Positions 1-10,990 of a stretch of DNA of 64,000 nucleotides are shown here, in pieces (within the stretch, counting starts at the first letter, position 1; every line of letters begins with the position of its first letter). The notes beneath the pieces were generated by a model, which ran no database searches, was not told where the DNA came from, and saw only the letters and a program-made list of their open reading frames with translations. The position numbers and the translations under genes are program-made. This DNA is from Sapria himalayana (Eukaryota; Streptophyta; Magnoliopsida; Malpighiales; Rafflesiaceae): assembly GCA_029783825.1 (NCBI GenBank), contig JAREIK010002271.1:796017-860016 (forward strand), given 5' to 3'.

Positions 1-959
1 ATTAAATTTTGTTATTTAATTTGGTGCTTTTGTTTCATGAATTCATCAAGTATTCTATTAATTCTATGCAAAATATTGTAAGTGTGTGCAAGAATATATT
101 ATGCCAAGGTTTGACAGAATATTATTAAGGAATATTAAGGATTATTCTCAAAATAATTCAGGAAATTATTTTTGAGAATTAAATATATATAATTTTTGAC
201 ATAATACTTATATTTAAGCGTGACTAAGAATTTGAGTTTTTAGATTTTAAAGAAATAAAAATTGAGCAAAATTTTTTTTAGATTTTCTGATTTGAAAAAT
301 TTTTAAAATCTGATTCGATTTTAATTTGGGTCTCAATTAAAATTTGTCATAGTTTTTAAAATAAAATTGAAATATACTTTTAATTTAAAAGATAAAAAAT
401 ATATTTCTGAAAACCAAAAATATTGTGGTTTCCATTAAGTTCAACATTGGTTCAAAGAGAAATTTTTAAAAGAAAACACACAAAATTTAATTAACCTATT
501 TATGAGTATGAAAAATAGTTCTGAAATCAATCTTGATATTCAATCGCTATCATGTTTACCTCAACAAATATATGTGTGTGTGTGTGTGTGATGAGAGACT
601 TTCATCAGTATTAGTGTTTCACTATCTTGGATAAATATAAGTGGAATAAAAATATAAAAAATAAAAATTATTACACATTTAAGTGTTGAAGATTGAAAAA
701 ATGAAGCATTAAATGTTTGAAAAAAAATTATATTTTTACATTTTTTTTTTACTTTACTTTATTTCTGATGGGATCACACAACCTACGAATTGCTCCAATC
801 AAACCTGCTTAATATAAGGGTCATTGTATAAAATGAACTTATGCTAAGTTAATTATTTTAGGTTGTTTATTCTATTTCCATATATTAGAAATTGAGTTAG
901 GACAGAACTCATCCCCAACAGCTAGCTCTTAGAGAGAGGAAACCCACACCATATATAAA
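1..959. other. AT-rich non-coding stretch with a (TG)n microsatellite
   Basis: No gene is visible. A (TG)9 run lies at 573-590. Around 727-850 there is a short stretch like the dispersed LTR-like repeat found again at 2435, 18027, 18942 and 33428: a T-rich run, then a motif resembling GGGATCACACAACC and a CTTAATATAAGGGTCATTG-like tail. The rest is AT-rich sequence without recognisable structure. Confidence 0.6.
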
Positions 960-1084
960 CACCATTTTTTACTCTGAATTTTTGATGTGAGACAATTTGC
1001 ATCACAAGCTTGTTGATAGGATATTCCACAATTATCTAGCTTGATAGGACAATTTGTAGAAGAAGAACTTGTCTTGCTCCAAAA

Positions 1085-1420
1085 TCATAAAGTTAGCTTG
1101 TCATTTTCAATGTCTTGCTGACATGTATAAGCATCATATGTAAATTTGATTTCGCCAACTTTGCTGAAGTTCAATGTTGTTAATGCCGCATTAAGCAGAC
1201 AAGGTTGTTATTTCTGCAAATGTTTCCTTAAATATTTTAGGGCTGTCCAGTTTTACTTGATAAGACAGAGTGTCCATTCTATTAAAAAACAGGACAATAC
1301 AAGTTTGGAAGCACTTATTAATTTATTCATCTTCAAATCTGATGGTATCATTATATGGCTCTCATGTTTATCCAGCAACTCTTGATAAGAAAACACAAGC
1401 TCGACCAAGTCAGCCAGGTT
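1085..1420 (-). pseudogene. Unrecognised coding-like relic
   Basis: On the minus strand one frame reads as fairly ordinary protein for about 110 codons from 1420 down to 1085. Two TAA stops interrupt it and a TGA ends it, and each could be a CAA or CGA codon changed by a C-to-T transition. It reads in part as LADLVELVFSYQELLDKHE and later LLNAALTTLNFSKVGEIKF. The frame continues, less convincingly, to about 960. The segment is less AT-rich than its surroundings. I do not recognise the family and assign no function. It could be a gene fragment, a transposon-derived frame or chance. Both directions carry open frames of similar length here, so confidence is low. Confidence 0.25.
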
Positions 1421-1624
1421 ACATAAATTGATTTGCTATCCCAATCATTATTACCAGCAATAGTGGAGGTTGCAGAAGATAAGTTCAGTATGTAATGGCT
1501 AAAAGACAAGGTATTTTCAATAAGTGATGTTACATCAAATAAAGTGAAATCTTGTACATAAGTTTGATCCATAATGAACCATGCAACACAATGTTTCTTT
1601 GTCATTATTTTCTTTAATTTTTTT

Positions 1625-2330
1625 TGTGATTATGCTCCCCCAATTCAGCTAGGATAGACTATTCGGTTGTGTATCATTTGTCAATATCCTTCCCAATTTG
1701 ATAAGGAGAGGATAGTTTATTTTGTTTCTTATTTATTCATTTATTATTCCCAATTATTTGGGGGAGAATATTATTTAATTTGTTTGTGATTTATTCTCCC
1801 TAAGTCTACGATATGAGAATATTTCTCAGGTTTTTTGTCATTATTCTTCCTAAATTGATTAGGAAGAAATATTTTTAAATTTTTTTGTTATTATTTTCCC
1901 TAAGTTTTGTCATCATTCATGATTCACCCTAAATCGGCTAAGAGAATATTTGTCCATTCATTTATCATTATTTTCCCTAAAACAACTAGAAAAAAATATT
2001 TCATAGTTATTTTATCATTTTTTCTCCCTAAATCGACAATGGAAAAATATTTCTTAATTCCCCCGACATTGTTCTTCATTATGTCGGATAGGGCAAAATA
2101 TTTCTTTAGTTTCTTTTATTATTATTCTCCCTAAGTCAACTAAGGAAAAATAATTCATAATTATTTTTTCATTGTTCTCTTTAAGTCAATTATGCAATAA
2201 TATTTTTTTTATATGTTTGTTGTTATACTCCCAAAATTAATTAGAAGAGAATATTTCTTAAATTTTTTTTGTTATTCTCCATAAGTCAACTAGGAAAGAA
2301 TATTTTTCAAACTGACTCATAATTTATTTC
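1625..2330. repeat. Degenerate ~50-bp minisatellite made of hairpin units
   Basis: About 14 diverged units follow one another with a spacing of roughly 47-60 bp. Each has a pyrimidine arm like TTCTCCCTAAGTCAACTAGG followed by a purine arm like AGGAAAGAATATTT and a T-rich spacer. The arms are complementary: near 1845-1870, TTCTTCCTAA and TTAGGAAGAA flank a four-base loop. Arm starts are visible near 1635, 1690, 1748, 1796, 1849, 1897, 1975, 2025, 2127, 2178, 2230 and 2275. Short open frames inside it (for example near 1907-2134) are artefacts. Confidence 0.75.
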
Positions 2331-2434
2331 TCCTCATATCTTGGTACACTGTACACTATATTTTTATGCATCAATTTGATGAGAATTTTGAAATTCAAAT
2401 AAATAAAGTGTTTTAATTCAGAAAAAAGAAGTGT

Positions 2435-3045
2435 TGCAGTTAAAAAAATTATACTTTAACTTTTCTTTTTTATATTTTTTATTTCTGATAGGAGCACCCA
2501 GTATGTGGGTTACTCCCAATTAAACTTGACCATGTATATAAGTCATTGTTCTCCTAGGTAGGCACAATAAACATAACACACTATTTATAACAAGCATATA
2601 GTGTGGGCAATAGGTATGCACAATAAACATACAAGGAAGAAGACAAATAAATAATTGTATGCAATAGATTGCTAGTGTGGTGTGTGACATCAATCCACTG
2701 TTGATGGCAATATTTATGTATGGCACCAATTCATTGTTGATATCAATATTTATGTGTGACACCAACTTATTATTATTGTCAATCGAGAAAGCAATGATAA
2801 AATATAAATAAGCATATATAAGAAATTCTTCCTATCATACAATTTTATATACAAAAAAATAATAATAATAATGAGAAACTAATAATTATTTACAAAGAAA
2901 ATATCAAGAAAAATATAAAGTATTAACAGAAACATACTGACTACCAAAATTATATAAGAAATATCATAAAATTCCTCCACTATAAAACTTACTAAAGAAA
3001 GTATATAAAAAATTTTTCTAAGATAATAACAAATATTTCTCATCA
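2435..3045 (+). repeat. LTR-like dispersed repeat R1, copy at 2.4 kb
   Basis: It starts TGTTGCAGTTAA, followed by a T-rich run, then a GGGTTACTCCCAATTAAACTT-like block and a TATAAGTCATTG block. It ends in a stretch (about 2810-3040) that aligns with 18620-18840: ACTAATAATTATTTACAAAGAAAA, CAGAAACATACTGACTACC and ACTTACTAAAGAAAG correspond to similar blocks there. The same order of blocks suggests solo LTRs of one retrotransposon family. No internal coding region is attached here. Confidence 0.45.
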
Positions 3046-3111
3046 GTTATGCACCACAACTCTCATGAATTATATTCACGCTTTAAATTTATTTAGTTAT
3101 ATATTCAAAAG

Positions 3112-3660
3112 TAAATGTGTCTAATGGGTCAGCGTCAGACAGCTCAAGCAGGACACACGACATGACTCATGAAAGCTGGCCCATGATACAGCCTAGCACA
3201 ACTAGAAGCATGCCTGAAACAGATGCAGGCTAGCCCATGGCACAGCTAAGCTGTGTCAGGGCAGAGTTTATGGCCTGCATGCAGTAAAAGATACGGCATG
3301 AGTTAGTCCGACACGCCACCCATGCAAGCTGGTTTTGGGCTGACTAGCCAAACCGAGCTAGTATGGAACTAACCTAAGCTAACATGGAACGAACTCAAGC
3401 CAGCATGGAACGAACCCAAGCTAGCTTGGATTCAATCGTGCCTAGTGCCCGTGAGTGTCGGAGTTTGGCCCAGCCCAACCCAGTTTAGCACGACCCAAAT
3501 GCCTTTTTTAGAGTCATGTCAGTGCAGCATGACCCATGCTAAAAACTATTAATTGCTTTACAAGACACAGTGATCCAACAATGCCTAAAAAGAACATGTC
3601 ATGTCAACCCAGCATGACGTATTAAATATCTTTATTCAATAGTTAACATTTATATTATAC
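3112..3660. repeat. GC-rich 'GGCCCG-type' repeat with a 21-bp tandem core
   Basis: A GC-rich island in AT-rich DNA, built of short words such as GGCCCATG, AGCACGAC and CCAACCCAG. At 3357-3440 there are four 21-bp units of the form GCTAACATGGAACGAACTCAA. Its left edge (TAAATGTGTC at 3112) resembles the TAGAGGTGTC ends of related elements at 3676, 44904 and 47556. I could not fix the right end, so this may be an older, truncated member. The GC content does not mark a gene. Confidence 0.5.
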
Positions 3661-3675
3661 ATAATTACTCTTAAT

Positions 3676-4125
3676 TAGAGATGACAAATAGACCTTACTG
3701 AGCCAACACAACTTAGTTTTTTGCAGCCAACATAGGCCATCATGCAAGCCCAATTTTGAAACTTGGCCATATCATGCCGGCATGCCTCTAAAAGAGGGCA
3801 ACTTGGCATGGCCCATTGGCCTGCAGGCTACCTAAGTCTTGTCTAACTGGTATGGTGCCAACCCAACCTAGCCCGGATCAAGTCCAAACTAGCCTAGTTT
3901 AATCCATGTTAGCCTAAGTCAAATCCAAGATAACCTAGTTTAATTACTTATGTCATGCTATATGTTTTGTAGCATATGGGTCAAACACCCTAACCTAACA
4001 TGAAATGAGTCATTCTATGAATTAACCCATGCCTATTCCCAGAGTGATTCCAATCATGTTGGGTCATGTCTGGGCCAACATTCATGAGTAATATTGTGGG
4101 ACACCAAGATCATTTTCCACATCTA
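3676..4125. mobile_element. Non-autonomous hAT-like element, GC-rich family
   Basis: The left end TAGAGATGACAAATA at 3676 faces a diverged inverted copy ending ATTTTCCACATCTA at 4125 (about 10 of 15 positions match). The flanks are CTCTTAAT (3668-3675) and CTCTTTAT (4126-4133), a 7/8 match of the 8-bp length produced by hAT transposases. The interior carries the same AGCCTAGTTTAATCC-type units of about 21 bp seen in sister copies. No coding capacity. Assignment to hAT rests on the 8-bp duplication and the end sequence. Confidence 0.55.
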
Positions 4126-4133
4126 CTCTTTAT

Positions 4134-4516
4134 TCACTATTTTTCAATCTCATTCCCTAAATATTATATTATCCAATGAGAAATTATTAGAAAATTTTGG
4201 TTATTATCATATTCAACTTGACACTTTATTTTTTTTAAGTATTTTTTATTTATAATTATCCTATTAGCTTTTTTTATAATATTAACTTTCAAGAAAATTT
4301 AATTAACATTATTTTTTTCTTTCATTAATATTATTTTGCAGGATAGAAAATCTATAAGAAATACTTTAATTTAAACTTAAATGAAGTGAAGTATATGTTT
4401 TTTCTTCTATAGTATATTATTTTATTAAATATTTGAGTATTATTAATTCGTTACTAATTCATTATCAATTTGATCACTCATCTTCAATCAAATTGAGAAT
4501 ATTGAGTAAGTATTAG

Positions 4517-4556
<40 letters not shown>

Positions 4557-4732
4557 TAGCTTATGAGACGTCAATTATAAAAATACATCAAAGCTTCCTA
4601 TCTAGCCCACCAAACTTGTGTGAATGAGAAACTATTCAATTTCAAACACTCGAAAATATGTAGACCTAACATAAATAAAACAAAAGATAAAATTAGATAT
4701 TTTAGTATTTTTATCGATAATTATTTATATTT
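4134..4732. other. AT-rich spacer with (AT)n(AC)n
   Basis: No gene is visible. A compound microsatellite, (AT)n followed by (AC)n, occupies about 4516-4556. The spacer ends at the left LTR of the copia element. Confidence 0.6.
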
Positions 4733-4961
4733 TATAAAAAAAAATTACTAGCTGCAAACTATAACTAGTGAGAATTATTTCTGAAGATGGGCTTTTTCAT
4801 TTATTTTATGTTCTTACAAGCAATACAATAATTTATTTATAGGCTATAATTTGTTCTTCTAAAACTGAAAATTAAAAATCATTATTATCCGTAAAAATAA
4901 CTGCTGACACTTGTCATTTCATCTTCCGCATAAAAAAAAGACATTTAATGTTTATTCAACA
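4733..4961 (-). repeat. 3' LTR of the 4.7-13.6 kb copia element
   Basis: It aligns end to end with 13365-13595. On the plus strand the outer edge is TATAAAAAAAAA where the other LTR has TGTAAAAAAAAA, a G-to-A change in the terminal dinucleotide. The inner edge ends ATTCAACA, the complement of the TGTTGAAT start of the element strand. Confidence 0.93.
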
Positions 4962-4972
4962 AAGCTCCTCCA
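4962..4972 (-). promoter_or_regulatory. Polypurine tract of the copia element
   Basis: Read on the minus strand, GGAGGAGCTT directly precedes the 3' LTR. This is the usual place and composition for the plus-strand DNA primer of an LTR retrotransposon. Confidence 0.75.
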
Positions 4973-4999
4973 TAAACTTAAATGCTTCTGTCATATTTC

Positions 5000-6644
5000 A
5001 TGTCAAGCAATCTTTTACAGTTTTCGAGTAGTATCGTAGATAGCGATTTCGTGAAGATATCTGCGACTTGGTCCCGACTTGCTACGTATACTAATTCTAT
5101 ATTTCATTCCTTCATTTGATCTTGGTTGAAGTGAAAGCGAACGTCAATATGCTTGCTTCTCTCATGATTCACCGGGTTCTTGCTCAACTTAATTATTGAT
5201 TTGTTGTCAACTTGTATCTCAGTCGCACCGAGTTATTGTTGCTCAATCTTGCCCAACAAATTTCTGAGCCATATCACATGACGTACACACAAAGATACTG
5301 CCACATATTCAGCTTCACATATCGAGAGTGTCACGAATGATTGCTTCTTTGAAAGCCAGGTAAATGCCATGTCACCTATAAAAAAATAGATAACCCGATG
5401 TGCTTTTCCGATCATCCAAGTCTTTGCACCAATCACTGTCGGAGTATCCGAGCAACTTGTAATCTGCCACATTTGTATAGAATAACTCGAGTGATTTTGT
5501 TCCTTTGATGTATCGTAGAAATCACTTTAATGCTTTCCGATATGAATAAACTGACTCCCACATGAACCGACTTACAATGCCGATACTTAATGCAAAGTCT
5601 AGCCTTGTGCATGTGAGATAGCGAAGGCTTCCCATTAAACTCCAATATTTACTTGCGTCAACTCGTTCTCCTTCATCAAACTTAGAGAGTTTTATACCCG
5701 GTTTCATTGGTATTGAAACTGGATTGCAAGACTTCATTTTGTACTTCTTCAAAATCTCCTTTGTATATGCCTCCTGAGATACAAAGATACTCGTCTTTCC
5801 TTGTCTTACCTCCAAACCAAAAAAAAATTTCATCAAGTCCAAATCTGTCATCTCAAATTTCCGTGACATTGTGCTCTTGAACTTTTGTATCATTTCATTA
5901 TTATTCCACATAAAAATGAGATCAACATAAAGAACAAAAAATAATATATTACATCCACTCTTCTTCACATAAAGGGCATGTTCATAGAGACATTACTCGA
6001 ACCAGTTTCTTTTAAGTATGTATCGATACGAGAATTTAACGCTCACGATGCTTAATTCAACCCATAAAGTATCTTTTGTAATTTTAACACCTTTTCTTCT
6101 CTGATTTTCATGTACCCCAGTAGTTATTTAATATAAATTTCTTTTTCAAACATATCATTCAGGAATACCAACTTGACATCAATTTGTAATATTGGCGATT
6201 TGAATTGAGTCGCTTGTGAAATGAGCAATCTGATTGTCTCCACTCTTGCAACGAGAGCAAACACCTCGTCATAGTCGATTCTCACCTTTTGCTTGTTACT
6301 CTTTGCTACAAGTCTCACCTTATATCATTCTATCTCTCCTTGAGCATTCATCTTTCTCTTAAATAATAACTTGACATCAATGGGCTGGGTTCCTTTCGGC
6401 AATTCTGCTAACTCTCATGTGTTGTTACGATCTATTGCTTTAATCTTCTCGTCCATGGCAGTTTGCCACTTCTTGTCTTGTACTGCCTATTCAAATCTTA
6501 AATTCTCGGAATCCACCAAAAGACATACAAGGTGTACCTCATTTGTCGAATCATTCAAATTTTATAAACTTCACATTTGGGATTATCACGGTTCATCTTC
6601 ATCATCAATAGTTTCAGAATTTACCGGTATGGTTGTTGGTATAG
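5000..6644 (-). pseudogene. pol: Copia reverse transcriptase and RNase H, degraded
   Basis: Minus-strand segments at 6124-6318, 5522-5968 and 5233-5472 follow the copia reverse transcriptase in order: a VRIDYDEVFA block, then ILQIDVK, the palm motif, the EMTDLDLMKFFFGLEV block, and an RNase H part with TLSICEAEYVA. The palm motif normally read YVDD has lost one aspartate codon and now reads YVDL. Several TAG, TAA and TGA stops interrupt the frame. Upstream, the gene is cut by the hAT insertion starting at 6645; the copia sequence resumes at 10991. This copy could not make an active polymerase. Confidence 0.9.
6637..6644. repeat. Target-site duplication (left) of outer hAT element
   Basis: TGGTATAG here is repeated exactly at 10983-10990. 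Removing one copy and everything between rejoins the copia sequence. Confidence 0.85.
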
Positions 6645-6979
6645 CACATAATTATGAAAGGAGCGCTTAAGGCGCGCCTAGGCTCAAGGCACAACCACTC
6701 CCTAGCTATAGCGCCTCACCTTCCAAGGCACGCGCCTTACTCAAGAGGTGTGCCTTATATACTATAATTTTTTTTAATATATTTATTCTCAAATTTTGTA
6801 ATTATATATTGAAATTTATATAATTTCATTCATTTTTTTTATTAAAATTTATTTAAATATTAGGAACATTTATTTTTTTATCAATAAAATCATATTTAAT
6901 AAAAATTTATGTGCATCTAAAGTCACATTTCACTTCACAAAAACTCACGCCTTAGGTGCGCCTCAAGGCTCCAAGAGAC

Positions 6980-6987
6980 CTTGCGCC
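6980..6987. repeat. Target-site duplication (left) of hAT element B
   Basis: CTTGCGCC is repeated exactly at 10947-10954, the other side of element B. The 8-bp length fits hAT. Confidence 0.88.
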
Positions 6988-7439
6988 CATAGTTATTTAA
7001 GGCGTAAGGTGCACTGAGGTGCAAAAGTCTTTTGGGGCATTAAGGTGCAAGGCGCACTTGAGGCACGGGTTTTTTTATTTAAGGTGCACCCAACCTAATA
7101 CACATAAAAATTATACATTTTACAAAATATAGTCTTTAATTTTTATCTAATAATAAACTAAAGAACATCAAAGATAAAAATTAAATATTAATAGTGTTCT
7201 CATCATCCAAACATTCAAAGTTTGAAAACAAAATAACAAACATTCAAAGTTCTAAAATAAAATAAACACATATGTATCTACATCTAAATATAAATCAAGA
7301 AAGTCTTCATCAATATCATCCCCATCATCAATCTTCCACTCTCCCTCTTCTTCATCTTCCTCTCCCGATGAATAGATCATCTCTTCATCTTCATCAATCA
7401 AAACAAGAGTAGGAGTATGTTTAGAGCTAGATGATCTTG

Positions 7440-10001
7440 ACTTTGGTTTTGGTGTTGGTGTTTGTGTTTTGCTTGGTTTAGCTCTTGTATAAACCCTAAG
7501 CTCCTCAGCTCACTAGCTCTTACAACATCACCCCATGTTAAATCATCACATTCAAAGACCAAATCAACTTATGCAATACCTTCATCTTCCATTCTTCCCA
7601 TCAACCATTCATTGCTATCATCGATTTTTTTCAAGATAATGGGATCAATGATATGACGCTCAGTGTATCTTTTTATCAAGATTCGATTGTACTTAATGTA
7701 CACCAAATCATTCAAGCGTTGATGGTCCAACCTATTTCTCCTTTTGCTATGAATCTAAAAAAACAAATAGTTTTCATGATTATATCTCAATATTTTAGTT
7801 TTGAATAATCTAAGTTATATTAAATAATATTATAACTTAAAGACACAAATTCAATTGCATGTAATTACTTTAGTAACTTACATTCTTAAAGATACTCCAA
7901 TTTCTTTCACAACCTGATGCACTACATGTTAGATTGAGAACCCTCAATACAAACTTTTGCAAACTTCTAGCACTTGATCCAAACATACCCCATCATTCAG
8001 CTACAATTAATATAAATAAATTATTAGTTGAACATTTCACCTATTTTAACCAAACATATATAATAATTTCAATGCACTAATTAACAAAACTAAAGGACTA
8101 AACTGGAGGTTTAGTCTTACTTGTTCTAATGGCAAACTCATTACCAAAAGGGTCTCTAGCATGCATGTACAAATCGAGTTGTGATATAATTGCATCTTGT
8201 TTATCTCTATTTTACACCAATCTAGAAATGCAACTACATACATCTTCAAAGATTTTTGAATGTAGGTCAATTCCTAATCCTTTTGTATCATAATAAAATT
8301 GTGGGTTCAAAAAATACTCAGCTGAATGCAAATGCCGATGAAGTTGAACATCTCACCTCCTATCAATGATTTCCATGATTTCTCATACTTCTTTTCATTC
8401 TCATTAAAACTTTTGATGATGATTTCCTTCGCCTTTTTCATGGCTGCATAAATGTAACTCATAGGAGGTCTCTTTTCACCATCCACCAAACGAAGCACAC
8501 GTACAAGAGGGCCTGACACCTTCAAACAAAATACTACAGTATTCCAAAAAGAAGACATGAAAATTATATTGGCTACATTTTTTCCCTTTTGCTCATTCGC
8601 CGATTTACTTTCCGTCCAATCTGAACTAGTAAACATCTTCCTTAAGTTGTTTCTTTGTTCATTAATACGGGATAAGGTGATTAAGGCCGTTGCAAACCGA
8701 GTCTTAGCAGGACTTAACAACTCCCTTTGCTCAGTAAATCGTCTCATCATGTTGAGCAAACCCGTGCTATTATAGATGTAGCCACTTATGGATATGGCCC
8801 TGTCTAGTGTCTTCTTAATGTGTGGTAGTTTTCCAATATTTTCTAGTATCAAGTCAATACAATGTGCGGCACATGGTGTCCAATACAATTGTGGTCTTTT
8901 CATTTCCAACAATCTTCCTACATAATTTAAACACATAATAAATAGATAATAGATGTAATCACTTATATAAATAAGTAAATAAAAATTTGAAATTAAATTA
9001 TAAGTATCTGCTGCCATATAATTTGAAGCATTATCTGTTATCACTTGAACAACATTGGTTTCATCAACTTCCTCGACCCAACTGTCAAGTAATTCAAACA
9101 ATTTCTCTCCCGTCTTGACCATAGAAGAAGCATCAATAGATTTCATAAACACAGTCCCTCTTGAAGAATTCACCAAGAAATTCACTAATGACTTTTCCTT
9201 CCTATCAGTCCATCAATCTGACATAATTGAACATCCATTTTGCTTCCATTCTGTGAAATGGACCTCCATTGAAGCCTTTGTGAGAGCCAATTCTTTCTTG
9301 AGGTTAGTAACCCTTACATCTTGAAAACTTGGCCCCTTGTAACCCATACCATATTGCCCAATTGCCTCAAGCATTGGTTGGAAACTAGCATAGTTCACTG
9401 CATTAAATGGAATCGCAACATCATACATCCATCTACAAAATAGTATATCAGCTCTCTCCTTGGCATCTTTCTTGTATGCATTGTTGATAGTAGTTTGAGT
9501 ATTTTTTCTATTTTCAATAATCATTTCTGGATTAGGAGTAAAGAAATGATTCATAGGACCTTTCTGCCTCATTCTCTTTATGTAACTACCACTAACACTA
9601 CCACCACTTCCCTCTCCATTGCTACCACCACTAGAAACATCATTTCTTCCCCATTTGCTAGTAACCTCCGGGTCTTCATCATCTTCATCTTGGAACCCAA
9701 ATATATCCTCATTCAGATTATGACTTCCAAAACTTATTTGATTATTTTGAGTTTTTTTGGCTAGCATATAATCTTCTATTTCTTTTCTAACATGTTCGGA
9801 ATATCTTGTACATTTTTTCAAATTTCTAAACCCTCCAACAAGGTGTTGCTTTTGTCTATAAATACATCTTTTAGTTACTTTATCACAAAAAATACAAATG
9901 AGTGTACATGTATCTTTCTCATTTAATAAACGAGCATATTTTCATCCCGGATCTTTTCTTCCACTTGAGGCATCTACTTCAACTTCAATCTCTTTATTCA
10001 T
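7440..10001 (-). pseudogene. hAT transposase (BED zinc finger, DUF659-type core, dimerisation domain), broken
   Basis: Domains appear in the usual order on the minus strand. An N-terminal BED-type finger (10001-9820) has ICIFCDKV and a later QKQHL block. An acidic/Ser-Gly linker follows at about 9560-9740. The DUF659-like core (9500-8300) has VQVITDNASNYMAA, YWTPCAAHCIDLILE and KTRFATALITL. The C-terminal dimerisation segment (about 8000-7866) has LTCSASGCERNWSIF. Defects include TGA stops near 9944, 9210 and 8000. A TAA lies near 8220. The intron near 8926-9017 has lost the GT of its donor (AT instead) but keeps its TAG acceptor. The family needs an intact core for cut-and-paste transposition, so this copy is inactive. 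Confidence 0.9.
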
Positions 10002-10533
10002 TTTTATGTATCTTTACAACAAATCTACAATAAAATGACAAATATATTAAGAAAAAAATAATAACGTATACATAATATATTATATATTATAAATCTATAA
10101 ATTATAAACATACTCAATCTTTGCCAAACAACTAAAACTATTTATAATTTTTGTTCTAATGATTTCATAATTTTCATAATTTTCTTCATTATTTTTTTCA
10201 TTTTTTCGTTAATTTTCAAAAAAAATTTCCTTTTTTTCTGCATTAGTTTTTTGAAAATTGCATATTTTTTTTCAAAATATTATTCAAAATATTTTCCCCT
10301 AGTTTTTAAGTATTTTTTGAAAATATTTTTTTACCGTTTGAAGAATTTTCTCACAACAAAAATGAAAAAAATACCTTTTGAGCCTCTTCTTCTTCTCTCC
10401 TCTTCAATCCAGCCTTAAGAGTGTTTTGGGAGGGTTGTTTTGAGGGTTTTAGGGTGTAAGCCGAGAAAGATGAGATTTTATAAGGCTTAAAATCACAAAA
10501 CTCCAAAACGGCATCGTTTTGATTCCTGGAAGA

Positions 10534-10553
10534 CCAAAACGACGTCGTTTTGG
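10534..10553. promoter_or_regulatory. Perfect 20-bp palindrome in the hAT subterminal region
   Basis: CCAAAACGACGTCGTTTTGG is its own reverse complement. A diverged copy (CCAAAACGGCATCGTTTTG) starts at 10503 and another lies in the larger palindrome at 10576-10619. Repeated ACGT-centred palindromes near the 5' end could be transposase-binding or promoter sites. That role is an inference. Confidence 0.6.
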
Positions 10554-10575
10554 GCTGTTTCGATTTTTAAAAAAA

Positions 10576-10619
10576 ATATCACCCGACCCAAAACAACGTC
10601 GTTTTGGGTTGGGTGATAT
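10576..10619. repeat. 44-bp near-perfect palindrome
   Basis: The left arm ATATCACCCGACCCAAAAC pairs with the right arm GTTTTGGGTTGGGTGATAT around an ACGT centre. The only mismatches are C/T differences at former CpG-like positions, which suggests an originally perfect palindrome that decayed by deamination. Confidence 0.8.
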
Positions 10620-10990
10620 GAATACGTCGTCTTCCCTGACGCGCTCCTCCTGCATTTCGCCTAGTTCTGCCTCTCGCCGCTTCTCCCACCGTTGCTTTGC
10701 CCTTCTTCTCCGACGAAATTTCCCCATTTTCGACGGCGAATCCGGCAAAAAAAAGGAGAAGAGAGAAAGAGGAAGAAGGAGAAGGAGAAAAAGGGCGTAC
10801 CTGACTCGACGCCTGCCACCGCCGAAACTGGAAGTTGACGTCTGCTGCGCCTCACCCGCCTGCGCATCACCTGAAGCGAGACATTTTTCCCGGGAGTGGT
10901 AGCGCCTCAATTTTAGGAGCGTCTCAGGCACGCTTTCATAACTATGCTTGCGCCTTGGTGCGCCTTGCGCCTTTGAAAAATATGGTATAG

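Larger units (their letters stand above)
6988..10946 (-). mobile_element. hAT transposon B with transposase pseudogene (3.96 kb)
   Basis: The ends are inverted repeats: CATAGTTATTTAAGGCG at 6988, and CATAGTTATGAAAGCG read inward from 10946. Perfect CTTGCGCC duplications flank it. The transposase runs on the minus strand from 10001 to about 7440. The 5' subterminal region (10380-10940) is GC-rich and contains ACGT-centred palindromes. An internally deleted relative with the same ends lies at 39201-39654. Because B is inside A and A is inside the copia element, the order of insertion is copia, then A, then B. Confidence 0.9.
6645..10982. mobile_element. Non-autonomous hAT-like element A, interrupted by element B
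   Basis: Element A consists of 6645-6987 and 10955-10982, about 370 bp without the later insertion. It is flanked by the perfect 8-bp duplication TGGTATAG. Its left part is rich in GGCGCGCC/GCGCCTT words and includes AAGGAGCGCTTAAGGCGCG near the left end. The right end, read in reverse, gives TTTTTCAAAGGCGCAAGGCG, a loose inverted match. It holds no gene of its own. It sits in the copia pol gene. Confidence 0.75.

Noticed and set aside
3112..3660. TIR-bounded hAT element with TTCAAAAG/TTCAATAG flanks
   Set aside because: Flanks match 6/8 but the right end does not pair with the left end, so the limits are not supported.
10449..10931. Open frames near the hAT B right end (both strands)
   Set aside because: They lie in the GC-rich 5' subterminal region and do not join the transposase frame; no domain.
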